This document shows positions 38,213 to 46,157 of a stretch of DNA of 60,326 nucleotides, one piece after another (position 1 is the first letter of the stretch; every line of letters starts with the position of its first letter). Location: assembly GCF_001673635.1 (NCBI RefSeq), contig NZ_LZMH01000056.1, forward strand, positions 1-60,326, in the 5' to 3' direction. The notes under the pieces are model-generated. The model saw only the letters and a list, made by a program, of their open reading frames with translations. It made no database searches and was not told where the DNA came from. The DNA is from Mycobacterium asiaticum (GTDB lineage Bacteria; Actinomycetota; Actinomycetes; Mycobacteriales; Mycobacteriaceae). Position numbers and translations under genes: made by a program.

Positions 38213-39883
38213 ATGACCACAGCACGCCCCGCAAAGGCGCCCCGCAATGAGGGGCAGTGGGCGCTGGGGAATCGCGAGCCGCTCAACGGCAACGAGGAGA
38301 TGAAGCAGGCCGGCGCGCCGCTCGAGGTGCGGGAGCGCATCGAGAACATCTACGCCAAGAACGGGTTCGACAGCATCGACAAGAGCGACCTGCGTGGTCG
38401 GTTCCGCTGGTGGGGCCTGTACACGCAGCGCGAGCAGGGCTATGACGGCTCGTTCACCGGCGACGACAACATGGACATGCTCGAAGCCCGGTACTTCATG
38501 ATGCGGGTGCGCTGTGACGGCGGCGCCATCTCGACGGCCGCGCTGCGCACGCTGGGCGAAATTTCCACCGAATTCGCCCGCGACACCGCGGACATCTCCG
38601 ACCGGGAGAACGTCCAGTACCACTGGATCGAGGTCGAGAACGTCCCCGAGATCTGGCGGCGGCTGGATGCGGTCGGACTGCAGACCGCCGAGGCATGCGG
38701 TGACTGCCCGCGCGTGATTCTGGGTTCCCCGCTGGCCGGTGAATCCCTCGACGAAGTGCTCGACCCGACCTGGGCGATCGATGAGATCGTCCGCAACTAC
38801 ATCGGCAAGCCGGATTTCGCCGACCTGCCGCGCAAGTACAAGACCGCCATCTCGGGCTTGCAGGACGTCGCCCACGAGATCAACGACATCGCGTTCATCG
38901 GCGTCAACCACCCCGAGCACGGCCCGGGCCTGGACCTGTGGGTCGGCGGCGGATTGTCGACCAACCCGATGCTGGCCCAGCGGGTCGGTGTCTGGGTGCC
39001 GCTGAACGAGGTGCCGGAGGTGTGGGCCGCGGTGACCTCGATCTTCCGTGACTACGGCTACCGCCGACTGCGGGCCAAGGCGCGGCTGAAGTTCCTGATC
39101 AAGGACTGGGGCATCCAGAAGTTCCGCGAAGTCCTGGAAACCGAGTACCTCAAGCGCCCGCTGATCGACGGACCGGCGCCGACACCGACGACACACCCGA
39201 TCGACCACGTCGGCGTGCAGCGAACCAAGAACGGGCTCAACGCCGTCGGCGCCTCTCCCATCGCAGGACGGGTATCGGGCAGCATCCTCACTGCCGTCGC
39301 CGAGCTGGCCGAGCGGGCGGGTTCGGACCGGATCCGGTTCACTCCGTATCAGAAGCTGGTCATCCTCGACGTGCCCGACGACAAGCTGGACGAGACCATC
39401 GCCGGCCTGGAAGCACTCGGCCTGCAGACCCGGCCGTCGCACTGGCGGCGAAACCTGATGGCCTGCACCGGAATCGAGTTCTGCAAGTTGTCGTTCGCCG
39501 ACACCCGGGTGCGATCGCAGTCGCTGGTGCCTGAGCTGGAGAGCCGACTGGAGGACATCAACTCCGAGCTGGATGTGCCGATCACCATCAACATCAACGG
39601 CTGCCCCAATTCCTGTGCGCGAATCCAGGTCGCCGACATCGGGTTCAAGGGCCAGATGGTCGACGACGGCAACGGCGGTTCGGTCGAGGGCTTCCAGGTG
39701 CACCTGGGCGGCAGCCTGGGCCTGGACAGCGGGTTCGGTCGCAAGTTGCGCCAGCACAAGGTCACCAGCGAGGAGCTGGGCGACTACATCGACCGGGTGA
39801 CGCGCAACTTCATCAAGCACCGCAACGAAGGGGAACGCTTCGCGCAGTGGGCAATTCGGGCCGAGGAGGACGACCTGAGATGA
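38213..39883 (+). CDS. nirA: Ferredoxin-dependent sulfite reductase NirA/SirA
   Basis: A 556-aa siroheme/4Fe-4S reductase (NirA of M. tuberculosis is 563 aa) that reduces sulfite to sulfide with electrons from ferredoxin. The cluster ligands are in ACTGIEFCK and NGCPNSC. Two ferredoxin-like half domains (RENVQYHWI and RIRFTPYQKLVIL) and siroheme-binding Arg/Lys-rich segments are present. The ATG at 38213 has AAGGAGA upstream. It is the first gene of nirA-cysH-chelatase; the stop overlaps the cysH ATG. Expression is probably set by the Cys-rich leader upstream. Confidence 0.95.
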   Translation: MTTARPAKAPRNEGQWALGNREPLNGNEEMKQAGAPLEVRERIENIYAKNGFDSIDKSDLRGRFRWWGLYTQREQGYDGSFTGDDNMDMLEARYFMMRVRCDGGAISTAALRTLGEISTEFARDTADISDRENVQYHWIEVENVPEIWRRLDAVGLQTAEACGDCPRVILGSPLAGESLDEVLDPTWAIDEIVRNYIGKPDFADLPRKYKTAISGLQDVAHEINDIAFIGVNHPEHGPGLDLWVGGGLSTNPMLAQRVGVWVPLNEVPEVWAAVTSIFRDYGYRRLRAKARLKFLIKDWGIQKFREVLETEYLKRPLIDGPAPTPTTHPIDHVGVQRTKNGLNAVGASPIAGRVSGSILTAVAELAERAGSDRIRFTPYQKLVILDVPDDKLDETIAGLEALGLQTRPSHWRRNLMACTGIEFCKLSFADTRVRSQSLVPELESRLEDINSELDVPITININGCPNSCARIQVADIGFKGQMVDDGNGGSVEGFQVHLGGSLGLDSGFGRKLRQHKVTSEELGDYIDRVTRNFIKHRNEGERFAQWAIRAEEDDLR

Positions 39884-40620
39884 CGGAGGCGCCAAGACTG
39901 ACCGAAGACGAGCTGCGCGAGTTGGCGGCCCGCGGTGCCGCCGAGCTCGAAGGGGCCGACGCCACCGAGTTGCTGCAGTGGACGGAGCGGCACTTCGGCA
40001 ACATCAACGGCCCGCGCGGATGGGCCACCTGCAACTACGTGGTGGCGTCCAACATGCAGGACGCCGTGCTGGTGGACCTCGCCGCCAAGGTGCGCCCCGG
40101 AGTGCCGGTGATGTTTCTGGACACCGGTTACCACTTCGTCGAAACCATCGGGACCCGGGACGCGATCGAATCCGTCTACGACATCCGGGTCGTCAACGTC
40201 ACCCCGGAACACTCGGTGGCCGAGCAGGACAAGTTGCTGGGCAAGGACCTGTTCGCCCGTGACCCCGGTGAATGCTGCCGGCTGCGCAAGGTTCTCCCGC
40301 TCGGGAAGGCGTTGCGCGGGTATTCGGCGTGGGTCACCGGGTTGCGCCGGGTGGACGCACCCACCCGCGCCAACGCCCCGCTGATCAGCTTCGACGAGGC
40401 GTTCAAGCTGGTGAAGATCAACCCGCTGGCGGCCTGGTCGGACGAGGACATGGACGACTACATCGCAAAGCACGACGTGTTGGTCAATCCTCTAGTCCAC
40501 GAAGGCTATCCGTCGATCGGCTGCGCCCCGTGCACGGCCAAGCCGATCGAGGGCGCCGACCCGCGCAGCGGACGCTGGCAGGGCCTGGCCAAGACCGAAT
40601 GCGGGTTGCACGCGTCGTGA
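39880..40620 (+). CDS. cysH: APS reductase CysH
   Basis: A 246-aa adenylyl-sulfate reductase that makes sulfite for NirA, using thioredoxin. The 4Fe-4S ligands ECCRLRKV and GCAPCT mark it as the APS-type rather than PAPS-type enzyme. The catalytic Cys is in the C-terminal KTECGLH. The ATGA overlap with nirA and the GTGA overlap with the next gene show a tight operon. The start at 39880 gives the expected N-terminus; upstream frame is antisense-free but lies within nirA. Confidence 0.95.
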   Translation: MTEAPRLTEDELRELAARGAAELEGADATELLQWTERHFGNINGPRGWATCNYVVASNMQDAVLVDLAAKVRPGVPVMFLDTGYHFVETIGTRDAIESVYDIRVVNVTPEHSVAEQDKLLGKDLFARDPGECCRLRKVLPLGKALRGYSAWVTGLRRVDAPTRANAPLISFDEAFKLVKINPLAAWSDEDMDDYIAKHDVLVNPLVHEGYPSIGCAPCTAKPIEGADPRSGRWQGLAKTECGLHAS

Positions 40621-41330
40621 CCCCTCTCGTTTTGGTTGCGCACGGCAGTGCGGACCCGCGGTCGGCGGCGAACGCCCGGGCCATCGGCCGCGAGGTGGCG
40701 CGCCTGCGACCGGGTCTGGATGTGCGAGTTGCGTTCTGCGAGCACAATTCTCCGGGTCTGGTCGATGTGCTGCGCGATTGCCCGGACCGGGCGGTCGTTG
40801 CTCCCCTGCTGCTGGCGAACGCCTACCATGCGCGCGTCGATATCCCGAGCCAGATCGCCGGCTGCGGCGCCGCCGACCGCGTGCTGCAGGCCGACGTGCT
40901 CGGCGAGGACGACCGACTGGTGTCGGTGCTGCGCCAGCGAGTGACGGAGCTGCGGGTTTCCCGGCGCGACAACCGGATTGGTGTGCTGGTGGTGGCGATC
41001 GGTTCCTCCGACCCCGTCGCCAACGCCCACACCGCCGGGGTGGCGCCCAGACTGTTGGCCGGTACTCGATGGGCCGCTGCGACAACCGCTTTCGCGACCC
41101 ACCCGGAACCCTCATTGGCTGAGTCGGTGCAGCGCTTGCGGCACATGGGTGCGCGCCGGGTGGTCATCGCCCCCTGGTTCCTCGCCCCCGGGCGCATCCC
41201 GGACCGGGTGGAGCGGTTCGCACGCGATGCCGGCCTTGCGATGGCGGCACCGCTGGGTGCGCACCGGTTGGTGGCCGAGACGGTGCTGGCCCGCTTCGAT
41301 CGGGCCGCCGGTGCACGCATCGCGGCCTAG
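40617..41330 (+). CDS. CbiX/SirB-type sirohydrochlorin ferrochelatase-like protein (Rv2393-like)
   Basis: A 237-aa protein with two CbiX-like halves. LVLVAHGSADPRS carries the metal-binding His near the N-terminus, and VVIAPWFLAPGRIPDR marks the second half. It would insert iron into sirohydrochlorin to make the siroheme that NirA needs, which fits third place in the operon (GTG overlapping the cysH TGA). Rv2393 has the same position in M. tuberculosis. The second-half metal His is replaced in this type, so the exact activity is inferred. Confidence 0.82.
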   Translation: MTPLVLVAHGSADPRSAANARAIGREVARLRPGLDVRVAFCEHNSPGLVDVLRDCPDRAVVAPLLLANAYHARVDIPSQIAGCGAADRVLQADVLGEDDRLVSVLRQRVTELRVSRRDNRIGVLVVAIGSSDPVANAHTAGVAPRLLAGTRWAAATTAFATHPEPSLAESVQRLRHMGARRVVIAPWFLAPGRIPDRVERFARDAGLAMAAPLGAHRLVAETVLARFDRAAGARIAA

Positions 41331-41396
41331 CAACGGCACCGGAGCGGGCCGGTTCGAACTGTGTAACCCACCCGCGACGGGGTATCCCTTATTCCT

Positions 41397-41630
41397 ATGA
41401 CCGCCCTGCCGCCGGACCCCGAGCCGTCGAAAACCCCTGGCCTGGAACCAGGTGGGGGTGTCGCGCCGGGATCCACCCCTCCGGACTCCGCACAAACGTC
41501 CGGGGTCTCGGAGTCTCAGCCGATACCGAACCGTCGACTCACCCCGCTCGCGATCGCGAGCATCGTCATGGTCGCCATCTTTGTCGCGTTGTTTGTGGCC
41601 GTGGCCGTGGGACTTGTGGCGCGCTGGTGA
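41397..41630 (+). CDS. Small membrane protein (DUF6480-like)
   Basis: A 77-aa protein: a Pro/Gly-rich N-terminus (PDPEPSKTPGLEPGGGV) followed by one C-terminal transmembrane helix (about residues 50-73) ending in RW. The N-terminal pattern resembles the actinobacterial DUF6480 family, from memory. Function unknown. It sits between the nirA operon and the convergent cysA. Confidence 0.65.
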   Translation: MTALPPDPEPSKTPGLEPGGGVAPGSTPPDSAQTSGVSESQPIPNRRLTPLAIASIVMVAIFVALFVAVAVGLVARW

Positions 41631-41631
41631 G

Positions 41632-41653
41632 CGCCTGAGGCTGCGCTCAGGCG
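41632..41653. terminator. Hairpin between convergent genes
   Basis: cgcctgag and ctcaggcg form a perfect 8-bp stem with a 6-base loop, filling the 16-bp gap between the small membrane protein and cysA. It overlaps the cysA stop. It could stop transcription from both sides; no U-run is seen. Confidence 0.5.
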
Positions 41654-42720
41654 GGTGTCAACTCGGACCGATCCTCGTCGCCATCGGGGGAAAGCGTGTT
41701 GTCCGCGATCGACGGCACCCTGGTGGCACGCACATAGACGGTGTCGCCGTCCTTCAATGCCAGCGCCTCGGCGTCACCCCGGGTGATCTGCGCGGTGAAC
41801 GGACTGCCCGAGGGAGCGGCGGTCAGTTCGACCCGGACCTCGAAGCCCAGCGCCACCACCCGGTCGACCGTCGCCTTCACCACACCGATCGACTCGGCGG
41901 TGCCGTCGCCGCCGGCCACCGCCATGTCCGGCCGCCGGCCCACCCGGATGTCGTGCGGGCGCACCAGGGCACCGTTCAGCGCGGACACCGCGCCGAGGAA
42001 GGACATCACGAAGGCATTGGCGGGCGTGTCGTAAACCTCGGTCGGAGAACCGACTTGCTCGATACGGCCCTTGTTGAGCACCGCGATCCGGTCGGCCACA
42101 TCCAGCGCCTCGGCCTGGTCGTGGGTGACCAGCACGGTGGTGACGTGCACCTCGTCATGCAGGCGGCGCAGCCACGCCCGCAGATCCTCGCGGACCTTGG
42201 CGTCCAGGGCGCCGAACGGCTCGTCGAGCAGCAGCACCTGCGGGTCCACCGCCAGCGCCCTGGCCAGTGCCATGCGCTGCCGCTGGCCGCCGGAGAGCTG
42301 GTTGGGATAGCGGTTCTGAAAACCGCTCAGGCCCACCACTTCCAGCAGATGGTCGACCTTCTCGTTGATCTCGGCCTTGGGACGCTTGCGGATCTTCAGA
42401 CCGTAGGCGACGTTGTTGCGCACGGTCAGGTGCTTGAACGCCGCATAGTGCTGGAAGACGAACCCGATGCCGCGCCGCTGCGGCGGCACCCGGGTGACGT
42501 CGCGACCGTTGATCGTCACGGTTCCCGAGTCGGGCTCGTCGAGGCCGGCGATGGTGCGCAGCAACGTCGACTTGCCCGAGCCGCTGGGGCCCAGCAGTGC
42601 CGTCAGCGAACCGTGCGGCACCACGAAATCCACGTGGTCCAGCGCGACGAAGTCGCCGTATTCCTTGAACGCGTCGCGCACGACGATTGCGTGACTGCCT
42701 TGACCGGCTGTGTTTGCCAT
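41647..42720 (-). CDS. cysA: Sulfate ABC transporter ATPase CysA
   Basis: A 357-aa ATPase (M. tuberculosis CysA1 is 351 aa). Walker [10 protein letters not shown], signature [15 protein letters not shown], Walker [12 protein letters not shown] and the switch His in VTHDQAEAL are intact. A C-terminal TOBE-like domain follows. It powers sulfate (and thiosulfate) import through CysT/CysW with SubI. It lies 22 bp after cysW, last in the operon. Confidence 0.95.
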   Translation of the reverse strand: MANTAGQGSHAIVVRDAFKEYGDFVALDHVDFVVPHGSLTALLGPSGSGKSTLLRTIAGLDEPDSGTVTINGRDVTRVPPQRRGIGFVFQHYAAFKHLTVRNNVAYGLKIRKRPKAEINEKVDHLLEVVGLSGFQNRYPNQLSGGQRQRMALARALAVDPQVLLLDEPFGALDAKVREDLRAWLRRLHDEVHVTTVLVTHDQAEALDVADRIAVLNKGRIEQVGSPTEVYDTPANAFVMSFLGAVSALNGALVRPHDIRVGRRPDMAVAGGDGTAESIGVVKATVDRVVALGFEVRVELTAAPSGSPFTAQITRGDAEALALKDGDTVYVRATRVPSIADNTLSPDGDEDRSELTPA

Positions 42721-42742
42721 CGTTGCGTCTCCTTAGTCCGGC

Positions 42743-43555
42743 CTATTTGCTTGCCCGCGCCCGACGGGCGTCCAGCACCACCTGAACGATCAACACCAAA
42801 ACCGCCACCCCCATCAGCAGCGTCGAGAGCGCGTAGGCCCCGTACTCCGCGCCGCGGTTGTAGCGGTCCGACACCAGCAGGGTCAACGTCTGCGACTGGC
42901 CCGGCAGGCTGGACGACACCATGATCACCGCGCCGTACTCGCCGAGGGTACGCGCGATGGTGAGCACGATGCCGTACGTCAGTCCCCAGCGGATGGATGG
43001 CAGCGTGATCCGCCAAAAGGTTTGCCACCAACCCGAACCCAGGGTGGCCGCCGCTTGCTCCTGATCGGTGCCCAGTTCGTGCAGCACCGGTTCCACCTCG
43101 CGTACCACGAATGGCAGGGTGACGAAGACGCTGGCCAGCACGATGCCGGGCAGGCCGAAGATGATCTTGAACCCGAGGTCACGCTCGACAAACCCCAGGG
43201 CCCCGCCGGCACCCCACAGCACGATCAACGCCACGCCCACGATCACCGGTGACACGGCGAACGGCAGGTCGATGATCGCCTGCAGGACCCCCTTGCCGCG
43301 GAAACGATTGCGCGCCAACACCAGCGCTGTCGGGATGCCGAACACCACATTCAGCGGCACCACGATCGCCACTACCAACAGCGAAAGGTTCAGCGCGGAT
43401 ATCGCCGCGGGCGTACTGACCCAGTCGTAGAACTGGCCCAGCCCCGGCTGGAACGTGCGCCACAGGATCAGCACCACCGGAATGATCAGCAGCACAAGGA
43501 TATACGCCAGGGCGGTGTAACGAAGGAGGTAGCGAACCGAACGCGACGACGTCAT
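42743..43555 (-). CDS. cysW: Sulfate ABC transporter permease CysW
   Basis: A 270-aa permease with about six transmembrane segments. The coupling EAA-like motif is ELGTDQEQAAATLGSGWWQTFWRITLP. The ATG overlaps the cysT TGA (ATGA). It pairs with CysT in the membrane channel for sulfate. Confidence 0.94.
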   Translation of the reverse strand: MTSSRSVRYLLRYTALAYILVLLIIPVVLILWRTFQPGLGQFYDWVSTPAAISALNLSLLVVAIVVPLNVVFGIPTALVLARNRFRGKGVLQAIIDLPFAVSPVIVGVALIVLWGAGGALGFVERDLGFKIIFGLPGIVLASVFVTLPFVVREVEPVLHELGTDQEQAAATLGSGWWQTFWRITLPSIRWGLTYGIVLTIARTLGEYGAVIMVSSSLPGQSQTLTLLVSDRYNRGAEYGAYALSTLLMGVAVLVLIVQVVLDARRARASK

Positions 43556-44406
43556 GCCGACAGCTCCTCACGCTTGGCCGCCCGGGCGCCGAAGAGGCGC
43601 AGGATCAGCAGCACGACGAACGAAATACTCAGCAGCACAATCGAGATCGCGGCGGCACCGACACGGTCGTCGTTCTCGATCAGCGTCCGGATCCACTGCG
43701 ACGACACCTCGGTCTTACCCGGCACCGCACCACCGATCAGCACCACCGAACCGAACTCGCCGATAGCCCGCGAAAACGCCAGACCCGCACCGGACAACAA
43801 GGCGGGCAACAACGACGGCAGCACCACGGAGGTGAAAATCTTCGGGCCATTGGCACCCAGCGACGCCGCCGCCTCCTCGGTCTCCCGATCGATCTCCAGC
43901 AGCACCGGCTGGACCGCGCGCACCACGAACGGCAAGGTCACGAATGCCAAAGCGATCCCGACGCCCCATTCGGTGTGCTGCAGGTGCAGTCCGACCGGGC
44001 TGTGGTTTCCGTAGAGCGCAAGCATCACCAGGCTGGCCACGATCGTGGGCAGCGCGAACGGCAGGTCGATAACCGCGTCGACGAGGCGCTTGCCGAAGAA
44101 GTCGTCGCGCACCAGGACCCAGGCGATCAGCAGCCCGAAGACCGTGTTCAGCAGCGTCACGCAGACCGAGATGGTCAGCGTCACCCGCAACGACTCCGCC
44201 GCCGCGTGCGACGTGACGGCCAGCCAGAACGCGCTCCACCCGCCGTCGACCGCCTGCCACAGGATCGCGGCCAGCGGCAGCAGCACGATGACCGACAACC
44301 ATAAGGTCGCCACACCGACGCGAAGCGAGGTGCTGCCCGCGCGGCCGACGCCGCGCACGGCGGGCGCCTCGTCGGCGGGCGGGTTCGGGGTCGTGATCAC
44401 GGTCAT
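43552..44406 (-). CDS. cysT: Sulfate ABC transporter permease CysT
   Basis: A 284-aa permease, nearly the same length as in M. tuberculosis. Six transmembrane segments; coupling motif EIDRETEEAAASLGANGPKIF. The start at 44406 overlaps the subI TGA (ATGA); the longer open frame upstream lies inside subI. Needed with CysW for sulfate passage. Confidence 0.94.
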   Translation of the reverse strand: MTVITTPNPPADEAPAVRGVGRAGSTSLRVGVATLWLSVIVLLPLAAILWQAVDGGWSAFWLAVTSHAAAESLRVTLTISVCVTLLNTVFGLLIAWVLVRDDFFGKRLVDAVIDLPFALPTIVASLVMLALYGNHSPVGLHLQHTEWGVGIALAFVTLPFVVRAVQPVLLEIDRETEEAAASLGANGPKIFTSVVLPSLLPALLSGAGLAFSRAIGEFGSVVLIGGAVPGKTEVSSQWIRTLIENDDRVGAAAISIVLLSISFVVLLILRLFGARAAKREELSA

Positions 44407-45458
44407 CCGGTGGCCTGTGTGTAGATCTTGGTGATGCTGCCCGCGCTCTTGTCGAACAGTTGCGGGTCGACCGTGGCCCACCCGCCGAGATCGGCGATGG
44501 TCCACAGCTTCGCCGGCACCGGGAACTGGTCCCGGAAGGCGGCCGCCACCGACGGATCGACCGGCCGGAACCCGGCCTGCGCCCACAACCGCTGCGCCGC
44601 AGCGGTGTACTGGAAGTTCTTGAACGCCGTCGCGGCGGCCAGATGGGTACCCGTCACGATCACCGCCATCGGGTTCTCGATCTTGAAGGTCTGCGGCGGC
44701 GTGACGTGCTCGACCGGCTTGCCGGCGTGCTCAGCGGCGATGGCTTCGTTCTCATAGCTGATCAGAACGTCGCCGCTGCCCTGGACGAAGACATCGGTGG
44801 CCTCCCGTCCCGAACCTGGACGCATTTTGACGTGTTCCCTCACCAATCGGTTGACAAACTCGATGCCCGCCTGGCCGTTTCGGCCGCCTTCGCTCTTCAC
44901 CGCGTACGGCGCCAGCAGGTTCCACTTGGCCGAGCCGGAGCTCAGCGGGCTGGGGGTGATGACGTCGATCCCGGGGCGTAGCAGGTCATCCCAGTTTCTG
45001 ATGTTCTTCGGATTGCCCTTGCGCACCACCAAGGTCACCACCGACCCGAACGGAATGCCCTTGGTGGCGTCGGTATTCCAGTCCTTGGCGACCTTGCCGG
45101 ACTTGATCAGCCGGGTGATGTCCGGCTCGACGGAGAAGTTCACCAGGTCGGCGGGTTTGCCTTCGGCGACGCCGCGCGACTGGTCACCGGAGGCACCGTA
45201 GGAGGTGATCACCTGAATGCCTTTGCCTTCTTCGGAGGCGTTGAACGCCGGAATCACCTTGCTCCAGCCGGGTTCTGCCACCGAATACGCGACCAGCGTG
45301 ACAGTGGATTTCGCATTGGCCAGTCCCCCGCCGCCAACGACATCGCTGGGGCCGCCGCGGCACGCCGCCAGGACGCCGACGAGGCCGACGACCAGTGCCA
45401 GCGCGACGGAGTGCCGCAGCCGCGGCACGCGTCTGACGTCGGGGAACATCTGCGACAT
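44403..45458 (-). CDS. subI: Sulfate-binding lipoprotein SubI
   Basis: A 351-aa extracellular binding protein. The signal peptide ends in the lipobox LAAC near residue 34, so it is anchored to the membrane by lipid. The body matches the sulfate-binding family (GASGDQSRGV, NPKNIRNWDDLLRPG, SSGSAKWN, VLISYENEA). First gene of subI-cysT-cysW-cysA; a Cys-rich short frame lies about 120 bp upstream on the same strand. Confidence 0.94.
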   Translation of the reverse strand: MSQMFPDVRRVPRLRHSVALALVVGLVGVLAACRGGPSDVVGGGGLANAKSTVTLVAYSVAEPGWSKVIPAFNASEEGKGIQVITSYGASGDQSRGVAEGKPADLVNFSVEPDITRLIKSGKVAKDWNTDATKGIPFGSVVTLVVRKGNPKNIRNWDDLLRPGIDVITPSPLSSGSAKWNLLAPYAVKSEGGRNGQAGIEFVNRLVREHVKMRPGSGREATDVFVQGSGDVLISYENEAIAAEHAGKPVEHVTPPQTFKIENPMAVIVTGTHLAAATAFKNFQYTAAAQRLWAQAGFRPVDPSVAAAFRDQFPVPAKLWTIADLGGWATVDPQLFDKSAGSITKIYTQATG

Positions 45459-45575
45459 TGGTGACCTTCCGGTGCGGGACTGATGGATCAGGTGTCCCCG
45501 TAGCTACGGAATGGCAATCAGGCAAATTCGAGGAGTCGCATCGAACTCACACCAGGCCGCGCACGGGTCGGTGAG

Positions 45576-45680
45576 TCAGCGACAACAGTGTGCGTCGGCC
45601 ATGGGGCAAACCACCACGGCGCAAGTAGCGCAGCCGGACGCCACGACGTGGCGATCCAAAACACCGGCCGCTGCATGCAT
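45576..45680 (-). CDS. Cysteine-rich leader peptide of the subI operon
   Basis: A 34-aa frame from the ATG at 45680 with five Cys (17, 20, 25, 32, 33), ending H-C-C-R-stop. The ATG comes 7 bases after TAGGCT, a perfect TANNNT box, so a leaderless message is expected. It precedes subI by 117 bp. A leaderless polycysteine frame upstream of the sulfate-transporter operon is known in M. smegmatis as a cysteine attenuator. Here the Cys codons are spread out rather than in one run, with only the last two adjacent. A longer open frame upstream has no promoter logic. Confidence 0.72.
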   Translation of the reverse strand: MHAAAGVLDRHVVASGCATCAVVVCPMADAHCCR

Positions 45681-45687
45681 GTCGCGA

Positions 45688-45693
45688 AGCCTA
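45688..45693 (-). promoter_or_regulatory. -10 element of the leaderless subI leader transcript
   Basis: TAGGCT on the minus strand, 7 bases before the ATG at 45680. This is the TANNNT element and spacing typical of leaderless mycobacterial messages. Confidence 0.7.
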
Positions 45694-45748
45694 ACAGAGT
45701 TCTCACAGCTGGCAATTCGGCGGGCGACGCGGTGTGTGAGCAACGGAC

Positions 45749-45826
45749 TCAGTGCGTCAGCAACCACATCAGGATCACCAAACCGACCAGTCCGACCAGG
45801 ATCAGCGTGACGTGCGAACGGGGCAT
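45749..45826 (-). CDS. Possible 25-aa single-helix membrane micropeptide
   Basis: An ATG frame reading MPRSHVTLILVGLVGLVILM then WLLTH and stop. It is almost one transmembrane helix with a short basic N-terminus. It starts 4 bp after the stop of the upstream small membrane protein, which suggests co-translation. No family is recognised and the frame is short, so chance cannot be excluded. Confidence 0.45.
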   Translation of the reverse strand: MPRSHVTLILVGLVGLVILMWLLTH

Positions 45827-45830
45827 CCGG

Positions 45831-46034
45831 CTATCCGGAGGCCTCGTCGGAATGACGGGCCCGGCGCAGCAGCTGGATTCCCCTGCCCAGCGACGCGTCC
45901 AGGACCGTTGCCAGGAAATACGCCACGAACAGAACGACCGGCATGACCGTCAGGGCCTGGAGCACGAAGGGCAGGCCGGAGAGCCACAACTCGACCCCGT
46001 CCCACCAACTCAAGAACCCGTTCACCGCGTCCAC
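45831..46034 (-). CDS. Small membrane protein (Rv2401A-like)
   Basis: About 67 aa from the GTG at 46034. The sequence VDAVNGFLSWWDGVELWLSG leads into one or two hydrophobic segments (LPFVLQALTVMPVVLFVAYF), ending in a basic RRARHSDEASG tail. M. tuberculosis has a similar small gene, Rv2401A, between subI and the trehalase gene. Function unknown. The frame is open upstream to 46169, but that part overlaps the trehalase promoter region. Confidence 0.65.
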   Translation of the reverse strand: MDAVNGFLSWWDGVELWLSGLPFVLQALTVMPVVLFVAYFLATVLDASLGRGIQLLRRARHSDEASG

Positions 46035-46157
46035 CCTATTGGTCCGGTCAATTGAAGCCAACGTGAGCCGAAAGGCCCGCGGCCGTTCCTGGCGGCCCCG
46101 GTAACACCTAGGTTGCAGTGGTGGACGCGAAGCGGGTCGACGTTCGATGATGTCGGG

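Noticed and set aside
38126..39895. 589-codon minus-strand frame opposite nirA
   Set aside because: Perfect shadow of nirA, which carries the Cys ligands and overlaps cysH.
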